Program-made: the position numbers and the translations under genes
Shown: positions 16,161 through 24,546 of the stretch, piece after piece
Layout: each line of letters opens with the position of its first letter
Position numbering within the stretch: the first letter of the stretch is position 1
NCBI RefSeq assembly: GCF_004009905.1
Contig: NZ_ML136886.1
Coordinates: 1-49,953 of the forward strand
Length of the DNA stretch: 49,953 bases
From: Lactobacillus xujianguonis
Lineage (GTDB): Bacteria; Bacillota; Bacilli; Lactobacillales; Lactobacillaceae
Direction of reading: 5' to 3'
The notes under the pieces: model-generated
Told to the model about the DNA's origin: nothing
The model's input: only the letters and a program-made list of their open reading frames with translations
Databases searched by the model: none

Positions 16161-17558
16161 ATGGAATTAGATTACAAAAAATTAGCCGCTGAAAAGAAAG
16201 ACGACATTTTACGCGATCTTGGTGAATTGATTGCGATCGACTCATCTGAAGACTTAAATAATACTTCTGCTGAATATCCCGTCGGTCCTGGTCCTGTTAA
16301 GGCAATGAAGAAATTTCTGTCATTTGCTGAGCGGGATGGTTTTCATATTAAGAACGTTGACAACTACGCTGGCCGCGTTGACTTTGGTGAAGGTGACGAA
16401 CGTTTAGGGATTATCGGTCACATGGACGTGGTGCCAGCTGGGGATGGCTGGAAGACTGATCCGTTCAAGATGTTGATCCAAGACGGTAAAATCATCGGTC
16501 GTGGTTCAGCTGACGACAAGGGTCCTGCTCTTGCTGCATATTACGGTATGCTTTTACTTAAAGAAGCAGGCTTCAAACCAAAGAAGAAGATTGACTTTGT
16601 TGTTGGGACTAACGAAGAAACTAACTGGGTTGGGATTAACTACTACTTGAAGCATGAACCAACTCCAGACCAAGTTTTCTCACCAGACGCAGAATTTCCA
16701 ATTATTAACGGTGAGCAAGGAATTTACACCTTAACCTTAACTTTCAAAGATGATCCTACTACTGGCGCAGTTAAGTTACTCAGCTTTAAGGCCGGAATTG
16801 CGGAAAACGTTACTCCACAAAAGGCTTACGCTACTATTTCTGCTGCTAATCTCAATGAAATTAAAGACCAATTCGATCAATTCATTCAGGATAATAAGTT
16901 AGAAGGACAATTTGAAATTGATGGTGAAACAGCCAAACTTGAAGTAACCGGTCAAGGCGCTCACGCTAGTGCACCACAAGTTGGTCGCAATGCTGCCACT
17001 TTCTTAGGCTTGTTCCTTGATCAATTAGACTTTGCTGGCCGCGATAAGAATTATGTTCACTTCTTAGCCGATGTTGAACACGAAGACTTCCAAGGTAAGA
17101 AGTTAGGTGTCTTCCACCATGATGACTTGATGGGTGATTTATCTAGTGCACCTAGTGTCTTCACTTACGAAGCTGACGGTGAAGCAGTTATTAAGGACAA
17201 TATTCGTTATCCTCAAGGAACTGATCCTGACAAGATGGTTAGCCAAGTTAATGAGAAGTTCGGTGACATGTTAACTGGTTCATACGATTCCTTCGAAGAA
17301 CCTCACTATGTTCCTGGCGATGATCCATTGGTACAAACTTTGCTTAAGGTTTATGAACATCAAACTGGTAACAAGGGTCACGAAGTTGTGATCGGTGGTG
17401 GTACTTATGGACGTCTCTTTGAACATGGTGTTGCTTACGGTGCTCAACCTGAAGATGCACCAATGGTGATGCACCAAGCTAACGAATACATGAAGGTGGA
17501 CGACTTAATCAACTCCATCGCCATTTACGCTGAAGCAATCTATGAATTAACTAAATAA
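16161..17558 (+). CDS. pepV: Dipeptidase PepV
   Basis: This zinc peptidase of 465 residues belongs to family M20 and cleaves dipeptides, part of the lactobacillus peptide-use pathway. Visible metal and catalytic elements are GHMDVVPAGDGW, GRGSADDKGPALAAYYG, a Glu pair in GTNEETNWVG, PDAEFP, and a histidine in the C-terminal GGGTYGRLFEHGVAYG. The length and lid domain match the lactobacillus PepV family. GAGGAA lies seven bases before ATG 16161. It is a single-gene unit with a terminator downstream. Codon use is more biased than in its neighbours, as in highly expressed genes. Confidence 0.95.
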   Translation: MELDYKKLAAEKKDDILRDLGELIAIDSSEDLNNTSAEYPVGPGPVKAMKKFLSFAERDGFHIKNVDNYAGRVDFGEGDERLGIIGHMDVVPAGDGWKTDPFKMLIQDGKIIGRGSADDKGPALAAYYGMLLLKEAGFKPKKKIDFVVGTNEETNWVGINYYLKHEPTPDQVFSPDAEFPIINGEQGIYTLTLTFKDDPTTGAVKLLSFKAGIAENVTPQKAYATISAANLNEIKDQFDQFIQDNKLEGQFEIDGETAKLEVTGQGAHASAPQVGRNAATFLGLFLDQLDFAGRDKNYVHFLADVEHEDFQGKKLGVFHHDDLMGDLSSAPSVFTYEADGEAVIKDNIRYPQGTDPDKMVSQVNEKFGDMLTGSYDSFEEPHYVPGDDPLVQTLLKVYEHQTGNKGHEVVIGGGTYGRLFEHGVAYGAQPEDAPMVMHQANEYMKVDDLINSIAIYAEAIYELTK

Positions 17559-17601
17559 TACATAACTTTATATTTATAAAAATATTTATCTTTATCCATA
17601 T

Positions 17602-17639
17602 AAAAAGGGAAACTCGTTTTTGCAACGGTTTCCTTTTTT
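17602..17639. terminator. Bidirectional terminator between pepV and the MazF-like gene
   Basis: AAAAAGGGAAAC pairs with GTTTCCTTTTT (one bulge) across the convergent gap, with A and T runs. Confidence 0.75.
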
Positions 17640-17640
17640 G

Positions 17641-17946
17641 TTACATATTTTGAACGACATAATCTGCTAAGCTGTCGTTTAGTCGCTCAACAAATTCTAA
17701 CTGATCACAGTTCAGGGTATCTTGCATGTGCAAGCAAATTGTCCCCTTAGTTTTGGCATTACTTGGCATAAGCAAGTGATGGCCATTTTTACATACTTCA
17801 TTATCGATTTTTTCAGCAATCGGTACGACTTTAATTAAAACCTGAATTCCTCGTACAACTACTGGTGTAGAAATTACTAAATATCTTTGTCTAGAAAAAT
17901 GGGTTTTCACGATGGTCCCTGGACGGAACTTTGAGCTATCTATCAT
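17641..17946 (-). CDS. MazF/PemK-like protein without adjacent antitoxin
   Basis: The small protein (101 residues) starts like a PemK/MazF ribonuclease, with RPGTIVKTHFSRQRYLVIST (beta strands leading to the substrate groove). It ends with GTICLHMQDTLNCDQLEFVERL, which parallels the MazF C-terminal strand-helix. MazF proteins cut mRNA as toxins. Here no antitoxin gene is found just upstream (about 108 bases to the next gene), which is unusual for an active toxin. It may be a domesticated or non-toxic family member. The Shine-Dalgarno AAAGGA is about 11 bases from ATG. Confidence 0.55.
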   Translation of the reverse strand: MIDSSKFRPGTIVKTHFSRQRYLVISTPVVVRGIQVLIKVVPIAEKIDNEVCKNGHHLLMPSNAKTKGTICLHMQDTLNCDQLEFVERLNDSLADYVVQNM

Positions 17947-18054
17947 ACTGTATCGTATCCTTTCTCAGCAGGTGACATTATGTCATGTTTTAATAAGTAT
18001 AGCATGATAGATAAATGAAACAAAAGAAAAAAGGCTTAATAGTAAGCCCTTTCA

Positions 18055-18570
18055 TTAGATGCTCAATTCAAAAGCAATCCGAGAAGGATCAATTGGATCA
18101 TCAACTTCAATTGTTCCGCGCTCGACAAAACCATTGCTAGTGGCCAAGTGTTGCATTACTTCATTCTTTCTAAAGGTATCAATTCTAAAATTGTGAATCC
18201 TTTCAGCAATTTGCAAGGAAATTAGATTGGAGAAGAAGAAATTAGCTAAATGCATCCCGCGGTAGTGACTGCTCAAAGCCATCCGGTGAATGGTAGTATA
18301 AGGATCTTGCTCGTTCTGCCACTCGCCTTTAATTACTTGATAAGTTGGTTCAATCCCAGCAATAGCTGCTGCATAACCTGCTATCTGGTGGTCCACACAT
18401 AAGACGTAACCAACATTAGCAGCAATATCGTCAGCAATTGTTCTAATGTTTGGATACCCACTTTGCCATTGCGGACTGCCCGCATCTTTCAAAAACTTCT
18501 TCGCATCGGCAATAATGGGCATGATTTGATCAAGGTCATTTTTGGTAGCTCTTCTGACGTAAATTAGCAT
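18055..18570 (-). CDS. GNAT family N-acetyltransferase
   Basis: This protein of 171 residues has the GNAT fold: VRRATKNDLDQIMPIIADAK at the N terminus, a GYAAAIAGI strand, and an acetyl-CoA loop-like SSHYRGMHLANFFFSNL. The C-terminal TFRKNEVMQHLATSNGFVERG matches the family ending in which a conserved Asn/Gly turn follows. Substrate unknown. It is a single-gene unit with a weak ribosome binding site. Confidence 0.85.
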   Translation of the reverse strand: MLIYVRRATKNDLDQIMPIIADAKKFLKDAGSPQWQSGYPNIRTIADDIAANVGYVLCVDHQIAGYAAAIAGIEPTYQVIKGEWQNEQDPYTTIHRMALSSHYRGMHLANFFFSNLISLQIAERIHNFRIDTFRKNEVMQHLATSNGFVERGTIEVDDPIDPSRIAFELSI

Positions 18571-18684
18571 TTTTACAATTCCATCCCTATTCTGATTAGA
18601 CTTGTAATAAGGATAGCATATTTTTATTTAATAGATTGACCGATTTGATATGCCTCTTCTGCATGTTTAGCTAACTTACTACCT

Positions 18685-19359
18685 CTATTTCACTAAATAT
18701 CTCAGCCAAACGGCACCATCTTCAAATGACTTAACACTCTTCAATTTAAGAGCTACTGGTTGGTCACTATCCAAACCATCAAAGACCGCTGGCTGGCCAC
18801 TCCGACCATCAACACCAGGTCCAATTACCAAACTAATTTCATCAATTAACTTAGCTTTCACAAAGCCACCGTTGATATGACCGCCACCGACTACAGCAAC
18901 CCGTTCAACTCCAAACTTATCAGCTAAAATTTCCATTGCACGTGATAAATCGATGTGCTTTTCGCCTGTAGCAATCCAGGAAATATGTTTTTCATCTAAG
19001 TAGGACAAATATTCTTTACTTGCTTGCTGACTAGTAAGTACAAGATGCGGAAAATCATTATCACTGTCATCATTCCACATTAAGGTACCTTTGGTATCGG
19101 TGATAATATTGTAAGAATTAGCTTGCTTGTTAATTGCGAAATCTTCATGACCAAGCGGTTCATTATTTTTGGCAACAAATTTTTCGTCATTCGATAACTC
19201 TGTCTCTGCAGTAACACGTCCGCTAGTTCGGCTAGGTGCGTCTAACGCATCCAAGCTAGCGTAATATGCATCATTACCTGCAAGTTGCGCGGTCATGGCA
19301 CAATCAATCCGACCATCGATTGAACTCATCATGTGACAAATAATATATGGCTTATTCAT
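18685..19359 (-). CDS. RibD C-terminal/dihydrofolate reductase-like protein
   Basis: The 224-residue protein has the RibD_C fold, related to dihydrofolate reductase: MMSSIDGRID at the N terminus, TWIATG-type strand in the middle, and AVVGGGHINGGFVKAKLIDEI, which binds NADPH. Members reduce diverse substrates, and here riboflavin synthesis is unlikely because no rib genes are adjacent. AAGGAG precedes ATG. It lies just downstream of the NAD(P)-binding and aldo/keto reductase genes in the same direction, but a terminator separates it from them. Confidence 0.8.
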   Translation of the reverse strand: MNKPYIICHMMSSIDGRIDCAMTAQLAGNDAYYASLDALDAPSRTSGRVTAETELSNDEKFVAKNNEPLGHEDFAINKQANSYNIITDTKGTLMWNDDSDNDFPHLVLTSQQASKEYLSYLDEKHISWIATGEKHIDLSRAMEILADKFGVERVAVVGGGHINGGFVKAKLIDEISLVIGPGVDGRSGQPAVFDGLDSDQPVALKLKSVKSFEDGAVWLRYLVK

Positions 19360-19458
19360 TTTTTCTCCTTATTAACTTCTTATCTCTATTTCTATTATCT
19401 ACGCACAAATCATTAATATCCAATATTCATTGATTAACCCCAAGCATAACTTTTTATT

Positions 19459-19495
19459 ATGAAAAATCACGCCAACATCGTGACGTGATTTTAGG
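19459..19495 (-). terminator. Terminator after the aldo/keto reductase operon
   Basis: AAATCACG and CGTGATTT form an 8-bp stem on the minus strand, followed by a T-rich tail, downstream of the NAD(P)-binding protein gene. Confidence 0.65.
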
Positions 19496-19520
19496 GTTTT
19501 CAACGATTTAAAAGAATTTT

Positions 19521-20183
19521 TTAGTATACCGGTCTTGGTGACCCATCCGTTGCAGGATCCGCAAAACCAATACTTTCATGATTCCACTTATTTGGATCTT
19601 CAATGATTTTGGTAATCACATCAGCTACACTCTTACGGGATGCAGAAACACCAACGTATTTTTCACCTTTATGAGTAATCGTGTAATTAGTGTCATTACG
19701 ATCATTGAGCCAAGCAATGCGAAGAACGGTGTAATCCAAGTCGGAATTTTCGACATATTTAGCTGATAAAACGACTGGGCTACTCTCATCAACATGTCCA
19801 CCAAAGCACATATTGCGATTGAATTCGCCAAAAGCACCAGGAACTTCATCATAAATACCCAAAATATTAGAAGAAATAAGACGCTTAACCCCTTCTTCAT
19901 CCATCACCTTAATTACTTTTTGGGTTAATTCAGCCCCAGCTCCATGTTCAACAAAAGAAACATAAAAAATATCTTGCCCATGAATTGCTTCTTTCAAGGC
20001 ATGTTCGTCATTAGCATCCCCATCAATAATGGTCACTTGCGGATTCCCCTCTAAATTACTTAACCGACTAGAGTTACGCAAAAGTAAAGTTAAGTGAACT
20101 TCTGGATCATTATGCAAAATATTATGTTCTACTAAACGAGCAATCTGACCGTTTGCTCCAATAATTGCAACATTTTTCGTCAT
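19521..20183 (-). CDS. NAD(P)-binding (NmrA/SDR-like) oxidoreductase
   Basis: The protein has 220 residues with an N-terminal Rossmann fold (AIIGANGQIARLVEHNIL, a GxxGxxG dinucleotide loop). The body resembles the atypical short-chain reductases of the NmrA type, with a conserved LDYTVLRIAWLND segment. Some members only sense NAD(P)H. The gene is 15 bases after the aldo/keto reductase gene, so the two are probably co-transcribed. AAAGGA is well placed. Confidence 0.8.
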   Translation of the reverse strand: MTKNVAIIGANGQIARLVEHNILHNDPEVHLTLLLRNSSRLSNLEGNPQVTIIDGDANDEHALKEAIHGQDIFYVSFVEHGAGAELTQKVIKVMDEEGVKRLISSNILGIYDEVPGAFGEFNRNMCFGGHVDESSPVVLSAKYVENSDLDYTVLRIAWLNDRNDTNYTITHKGEKYVGVSASRKSVADVITKIIEDPNKWNHESIGFADPATDGSPRPVY

Positions 20184-20198
20184 GAATTTTTTCCTTTC

Positions 20199-21059
20199 TT
20201 AATTACGTAAAGCTTTCAAGCTTGAACCAAAGATACTTTCAATTGCAGCCGGATCACGATGATCAAAGAATTGACTTTCATGCTTATCCAAACTTGCCAT
20301 CGTTTGCATATCTTCACTACTCAATTCAAAATCAAAAACATCAAAGTTTTCGGCGATTCTTTCTTCGTGGACTGATTTTGGAATTACTACAATTCCGCGT
20401 TGTAATAACCAACGTAAAATTACTTGACCATTAGTCTTGCCATACTTTTGACCAATTTTAGCAATCGTTTCGTTAGTAAAAATACCATGCTTACCTTCCG
20501 CAAACGGTGCCCAAGCTTCAGTAACGATGCCTTCTTGATGATTGAAGGCAATATCGTGATCTTGCTGGAACCATGGTGAAACTTCGATTTGGTTAACAGC
20601 TGGTTTGACCTTGCTCATTAACTCTAAGTTCTTTAATTGATCTGGATAAAAGTTTGAAACACCAATTGATTTAATTTTGCCAGCTTGTTGTGCTTCTTCC
20701 ATTGCTCGCCAAGCCCCAGCAATATCACCATATGGTTGATGCAATAAGTAAAGATCCATGTAGTCTAAACCAAGCTTATTTAAGGAATCATCAATTCCCT
20801 GTTTAGCTTTTTCATAAGAAAAATGATCTACCCATAATTTTGAAGTGACAAAGAATTCTGAGCGATCAATGCCGCTATTTTTAATGACCTTACCCACTGC
20901 AGCTTCATTCATATAAGCAGCAGCAGTATCAAAGAGGCGATAGCCAGTGTTAATAGCAGCAGTAACTGCTTCTTCAGCTTGATTTTGATCCATGATTTGA
21001 AAGACACCAAAGCCAAGTTGCGGCATTTTATTACCATCGTTTAAAGTTACGTATTGCAT
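20199..21059 (-). CDS. Aldo/keto reductase
   Basis: This 286-residue member of the aldo/keto reductase family uses NADPH to reduce aldehydes and ketones. The catalytic tetrad is complete: Asp in FDTAAAY, the Tyr that follows, Lys in VTSKLWV, and His in LLHQPYG. GVSNF and IPKSVHEERI, the cofactor-binding segment, are also present. AGGAGG is well placed. It lies between a 35-residue membrane peptide gene and the NAD(P)-binding gene in one operon and is read away from a divergent LysR regulator, which probably controls it. Confidence 0.92.
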   Translation of the reverse strand: MQYVTLNDGNKMPQLGFGVFQIMDQNQAEEAVTAAINTGYRLFDTAAAYMNEAAVGKVIKNSGIDRSEFFVTSKLWVDHFSYEKAKQGIDDSLNKLGLDYMDLYLLHQPYGDIAGAWRAMEEAQQAGKIKSIGVSNFYPDQLKNLELMSKVKPAVNQIEVSPWFQQDHDIAFNHQEGIVTEAWAPFAEGKHGIFTNETIAKIGQKYGKTNGQVILRWLLQRGIVVIPKSVHEERIAENFDVFDFELSSEDMQTMASLDKHESQFFDHRDPAAIESIFGSSLKALRN

Positions 21060-21088
21060 TTATTTTTCCTCCGTTTGTTTGTATTAGT

Positions 21089-21196
21089 TTATCTTCTCTT
21101 ATGGTTAATTCTTTCTGGTACTCTTTTTGGTTGACTAGTACCAACCGCTAAGAATAATCCGGCTAAAAGAACAATAATTGCGATTACTTGTGACAT
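21089..21196 (-). CDS. Small single-span membrane peptide
   Basis: A 35-residue reading frame lies between the aldo/keto reductase and the LysR gene. AAAGGA is six bases before its ATG (21194-21196), and the reading frame begins MSQVIAIIVLLAGLFLAVGT. That is one hydrophobic membrane segment, followed by a basic tail rich in Arg and Lys. It is the first gene of the aldo/keto reductase operon (29-base gap). Its length, good ribosome binding site and membrane-plus-basic-tail design argue for a real short protein. Its function is unknown. Confidence 0.6.
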   Translation of the reverse strand: MSQVIAIIVLLAGLFLAVGTSQPKRVPERINHKRR

Positions 21197-21290
21197 AGTT
21201 TTTCCTTTCTTTTTGTATCTGATTCATATTTGTTAACAATATCTTACTCAAGAAAAGAAGCACTGAAAATTCAAAGATTAACATGCTAGT

Positions 21291-21305
21291 ATACGATAAG
21301 TGTAT
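21291..21305. promoter_or_regulatory. LysR-type operator (ATAC-N7-GTAT)
   Basis: ATACGATAAGTGTAT is a perfect ATAC-N7-GTAT dyad, which fits the T-N11-A box bound by LysR regulators. It lies in the divergent gap between the LysR gene (start 21350) and the aldo/keto reductase operon (start 21196). That is the usual place for such a site. Confidence 0.6.
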
Positions 21306-21349
21306 GGTAAGATAGAGGCAACAAGCTTATATAAATTAGGTGATGAATA

Positions 21350-22216
21350 ATGATTGATAACTATTTATTAGAAGAACTGGTTTCTTTCGCTAAGAACGGT
21401 ACTTTAGCAAAAACGGCTGATGAATTAGGCCTTTCTCAGCCAGCCATTACCCGCGGAACTAAGAAAATTGAAGCAGAACTTGGAGTGAAACTTTTTGACC
21501 GTGAACCTAACAAGATTACACTCACTCCTACAGGGAAATTTGCAGCGAAGAAAGCAGCTGAATTATTAGAGCAAAGTCGCAATTTCAGTATTGCTGTTAA
21601 GAATTTTGATCAAAGCAATCAAGAAATTATCTTATCGGCAGTAGCTCCTGGTCCACTTTTAGTCTTACCTCAGAATGAGTTTAACAATTTAAAGATTAAT
21701 CAAGACTTTGTTCAAGAAAAAGATATCAAGCAACTGCTTTTACAAAATCAAGCAACTTGTATTGTTTCAACGCAAAACATTGATGATAAGGAGATTGCCT
21801 CAACTTATTTAGGAATGGAAAAATTAGTTGTTAATCTGAATGAATTCTCAAATTTGGCAAGTCAAAAGAGCGTTAAATTCCAAGATTTAAAGGGTCTCAG
21901 TTTTATCGTTCTAACTGAGATTGGGATTTGGAAAAATATCATTCAGAAGAATATTCCCGATGCTAAGTTTTTGTATCAAAATGAAGAGGAAAACTTTAAC
22001 GAAATCAAGAACTATTCTGTTTTTCCATTCTTTACAACTAATTTATCCTTTGCTAATCCAAGATGGAGACAAAATAAAGTTGAAGATCGAATTCCAGTTA
22101 AGATTTCTGATGCCGATGCGACTCAAAGCTTCTATCTTAATTATTTGAAAGATAATAAAAAGCGTCTTGAGCCATTAATCGTCAAATGGCAAGACGCTTG
22201 GGAGAAAGTAGATTAA
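21350..22216 (+). CDS. LysR family transcriptional regulator
   Basis: The 288-residue protein has an N-terminal winged helix (LLEELVSFAKNGTLAKTADELG then LSQPAITRGTKKIEAELG and LFDREPNKITLTPTG) and a LysR-type effector domain. It is divergent from the membrane peptide/aldo/keto reductase operon, and an LTTR-type dyad lies between them. By family logic it regulates that operon and itself. The effector is unknown. Its stop overlaps the stop of the convergent second aldo/keto reductase by four bases. Confidence 0.88.
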   Translation: MIDNYLLEELVSFAKNGTLAKTADELGLSQPAITRGTKKIEAELGVKLFDREPNKITLTPTGKFAAKKAAELLEQSRNFSIAVKNFDQSNQEIILSAVAPGPLLVLPQNEFNNLKINQDFVQEKDIKQLLLQNQATCIVSTQNIDDKEIASTYLGMEKLVVNLNEFSNLASQKSVKFQDLKGLSFIVLTEIGIWKNIIQKNIPDAKFLYQNEEENFNEIKNYSVFPFFTTNLSFANPRWRQNKVEDRIPVKISDADATQSFYLNYLKDNKKRLEPLIVKWQDAWEKVD

Positions 22217-23034
22217 TCCTTTTCTTCCATCATCATTGAGGTTGGCCAACCACTTTCACTAGATTTTTGATCTTCTGCTTTAATCATTTTCAGTTCATCT
22301 TCGGTAAGATTGAAGTCAAAGATATCAATATCGTCCTTAACATGCTGAGGATTCAAAGATTTCGGAATTGCAAGGATATGTTCCTGAACGTAAAAGCGCA
22401 ACATTACCTGTGCAGCTGATTTTCCATACTTAGCACCAATTTGTTTTAATGTTTCATTTCCAATCACGCTGCCGCTACCTTCTTCAAGAGGTGCCCAAGC
22501 TTCATGCAAGATATTATTTTGAGCTAAGAACTCATGCATTCCCCATTGTTGCCATCTTAAATGAGTTTCAATTTGATCAATTGCCGGCATGATCTGACTA
22601 TTTTTAATAATTTCTTGTACTTGAAGATGATTAAAATTGCTTAGACCAATTGCTCTTAACTTACCTTCTTGATAGGCATCCTCAAGAGCATGATAAGTTT
22701 CTAGATCATTGCCATTAGGCCAATGAATAATCATTAAATCGAAGTAATCTAAACCTGCTGCATCCAAAGAAGCATCAATTCCAGCTTTAGTGCTGCGGTA
22801 GCCACTAGTTTGCGTTTTAGAAGTAACAAAAATTTCACTACGGTTAATGCCACTCTTTTTAATTGCTGCACCAACTTCGTGTTCATTACCATAATTTTGC
22901 GCGGTATCAATGAGACGGTAACCTGCTTCTAGAGCAGTTGATACACTTTTTTCAGTCATTCTTGGTGAAGTTAAATATGTACCATACCCGATGACTGGAA
23001 TTTTTACGCCATTGTTTAATTCAAAGTATTCCAT
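22213..23034 (-). CDS. Aldo/keto reductase, second copy
   Basis: The protein has 273 residues and the same family features as its neighbour at 20199: Asp/Tyr in LIDTAQNYG, Lys in VTSKTQT, His in LMIIHWPNG, GLSNFNH, and IPKSLNPQHV. It is about as similar to the first copy as to other family members, so it is a paralogue rather than a recent duplicate. Its gene has a suitable GGA-rich site before the ATG and is transcribed away from the LysR gene at 23129-24025, which is on the same strand upstream. Substrate unknown. Confidence 0.9.
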   Translation of the reverse strand: MEYFELNNGVKIPVIGYGTYLTSPRMTEKSVSTALEAGYRLIDTAQNYGNEHEVGAAIKKSGINRSEIFVTSKTQTSGYRSTKAGIDASLDAAGLDYFDLMIIHWPNGNDLETYHALEDAYQEGKLRAIGLSNFNHLQVQEIIKNSQIMPAIDQIETHLRWQQWGMHEFLAQNNILHEAWAPLEEGSGSVIGNETLKQIGAKYGKSAAQVMLRFYVQEHILAIPKSLNPQHVKDDIDIFDFNLTEDELKMIKAEDQKSSESGWPTSMMMEEKD

Positions 23035-23128
23035 TGATTTTTCCTCTTTTCGTTTAACTATTGATAATTTTAATTGGGAAAAAATACAAACGGAATATTC
23101 AGCTAGTTACAGTGGCATTAACCAAAAG

Positions 23129-24025
23129 TTAATGCTCCTGCAAATATAGTTCACCAGCTAAACTAATGAATTCTTTAACTTCTTTACTAGAATGGGATGA
23201 AGAAAGGATGCCATAGTTAAGGGTATAGTCCCAATTCATTGGTAGACTAATAATTGAAGGATGAATATTTTCCCAAATACTAGGACATTCCATCAAATAA
23301 TTGTTTTCAACGCAGTAATTAAAAATTTCCATGTCATAGAAATGGCTAGTATCAACTATTTTAATCTGGGGATGATTAAGTTTGATATCGTTCCTAAGTT
23401 CATCTATTTTAGGTGACATTCCTTTTTTTAGTAAAAGCATTGTTTGTCCAGCAAGATCCGTCCAATCTAGTTTCTTTTTCAGAGCTAGCCGATTATTTTG
23501 TGGTACAGCAATATTACATGAACAATCACCTAAATTAAAGAAATCAAAATTGTTATTCATCAAGTAATCTTCATTAGTTGGCCCTACTATTAGATCAATA
23601 TCTTTGCCTAAACGAATGGTAATATTGTGTAAAGAAGCTGGATCATCTTCAAAAGGAATAATCCTAATCTTAAATTTTGAATTTCTAGTTTGACTCCATA
23701 AATCTGTAATCGGTCGACATGAACGTAATAAAGAAGTGGCGATCGTAATTGTGACTTTGTCATCTTGAGCTATCGTTCTAGCTTTTTGAATAGAATTGAC
23801 AATTAAAGTATTTATTTCTTGAGCAGATTCGTACAGTGATTGCCCAGCTGGTGTAAGTTTGATTCCCTGACTATTCCGTTCAAAAATTTTAAAATCTAAG
23901 TTTACTTCTAAGGTATTCATCCGTTTCATCACGGAAACAGGTGAAATATAGAGATTATTTGCAGCTTTGGAAAAGCTTCCTGCTTTTACCACTGCTAAAA
24001 ATGTGGTTAAAAGATCATCATTCAT
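23129..24025 (-). CDS. LysR family transcriptional regulator, second
   Basis: The 298-residue protein has a LysR-type winged helix (LLTTFLAVVKAGSFSKAANNLYIS then VSVMKRMNTLEVNLDFKIFERNSQ and LTPAG) and an effector-binding region. It lies between the second aldo/keto reductase (downstream, same strand) and the divergent cyclophilin-like gene. The gap to the latter holds a clear promoter. The regulator could control either neighbour. The effector is unknown. Confidence 0.85.
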   Translation of the reverse strand: MNDDLLTTFLAVVKAGSFSKAANNLYISPVSVMKRMNTLEVNLDFKIFERNSQGIKLTPAGQSLYESAQEINTLIVNSIQKARTIAQDDKVTITIATSLLRSCRPITDLWSQTRNSKFKIRIIPFEDDPASLHNITIRLGKDIDLIVGPTNEDYLMNNNFDFFNLGDCSCNIAVPQNNRLALKKKLDWTDLAGQTMLLLKKGMSPKIDELRNDIKLNHPQIKIVDTSHFYDMEIFNYCVENNYLMECPSIWENIHPSIISLPMNWDYTLNYGILSSSHSSKEVKEFISLAGELYLQEH

Positions 24026-24085
24026 TTTATTTCTCTTTCTGGTTATTATTCGCTCAGGTTATCAATTGTTATTAACTATAAATAT

Positions 24086-24114
24086 TTTACATCACTGTTT
24101 TTGCTCCATACAAT
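24086..24114 (+). promoter_or_regulatory. Promoter of the cyclophilin-like gene
   Basis: TTTACA (24086-24091) and TACAAT (24109-24114) are separated by exactly 17 bases. A start near 24121 falls five bases before the first possible ATG (24126) and 26 before the second. This supports the start at 24147, which has GAGGAG nine bases upstream. Confidence 0.7.
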
Positions 24115-24146
24115 TATAAATATCAATGAAAGAGGAGTATAAAATA

Positions 24147-24488
24147 ATGAAAATTCGAGTAACTAACAACGACTTAACAATTGATTATGAACTAAATGAC
24201 AGTTCAGCTGCTAAAGACTTATTTAGTCAGCTGCCAATTACTACTGAAATCAAGAATTATAGTGATGACGAAAAGATTTTTTATCCTAAGGAATTAGATA
24301 CTTCCTCTACTCCGAGTGCTAATGCCCAAGCTGGTGATTTAGGTTATTTTGCCCCTTGGGGTGACGTGGTACTCTATTACAAAGATTTTGGCAGTTATCC
24401 AGGTCTCTATGTATTGGGTAAAGTAATCAATGGCAAAGATAATATTGAAAAATTGAGTGGTCAAGTCACAATCAGTAAATTAGACTAA
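24147..24488 (+). CDS. Cyclophilin-like fold protein
   Basis: The small protein (113 residues) has the compact beta-barrel of the cyclophilin-like 2 family (seen in bacterial small proteins near flavodoxins and aldo/keto reductases): KIRVTNNDLTIDYELNDSSAAKDL, then GDLGYFAPWGDVVLYYKDFG and YPGLYVLGKV. Whether it isomerises prolines is not known; the family is mostly uncharacterised. A lipoprotein with the same domain is at 32744-33265. It is divergent from a LysR gene, as that one is. Confidence 0.72.
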   Translation: MKIRVTNNDLTIDYELNDSSAAKDLFSQLPITTEIKNYSDDEKIFYPKELDTSSTPSANAQAGDLGYFAPWGDVVLYYKDFGSYPGLYVLGKVINGKDNIEKLSGQVTISKLD

Positions 24489-24493
24489 CGCTA

Positions 24494-24533
24494 AAAATGC
24501 GATGTACTTAAAATCAGGTACATCGCATTTTAA
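24494..24533. terminator. Bidirectional terminator after the cyclophilin-like gene
   Basis: A 14-bp stem (AAAATGCGATGTAC against GTACATCGCATTTT) with a ten-base loop lies between convergent genes. Confidence 0.85.
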
Positions 24534-24546
24534 TTTAGATCAAAGT

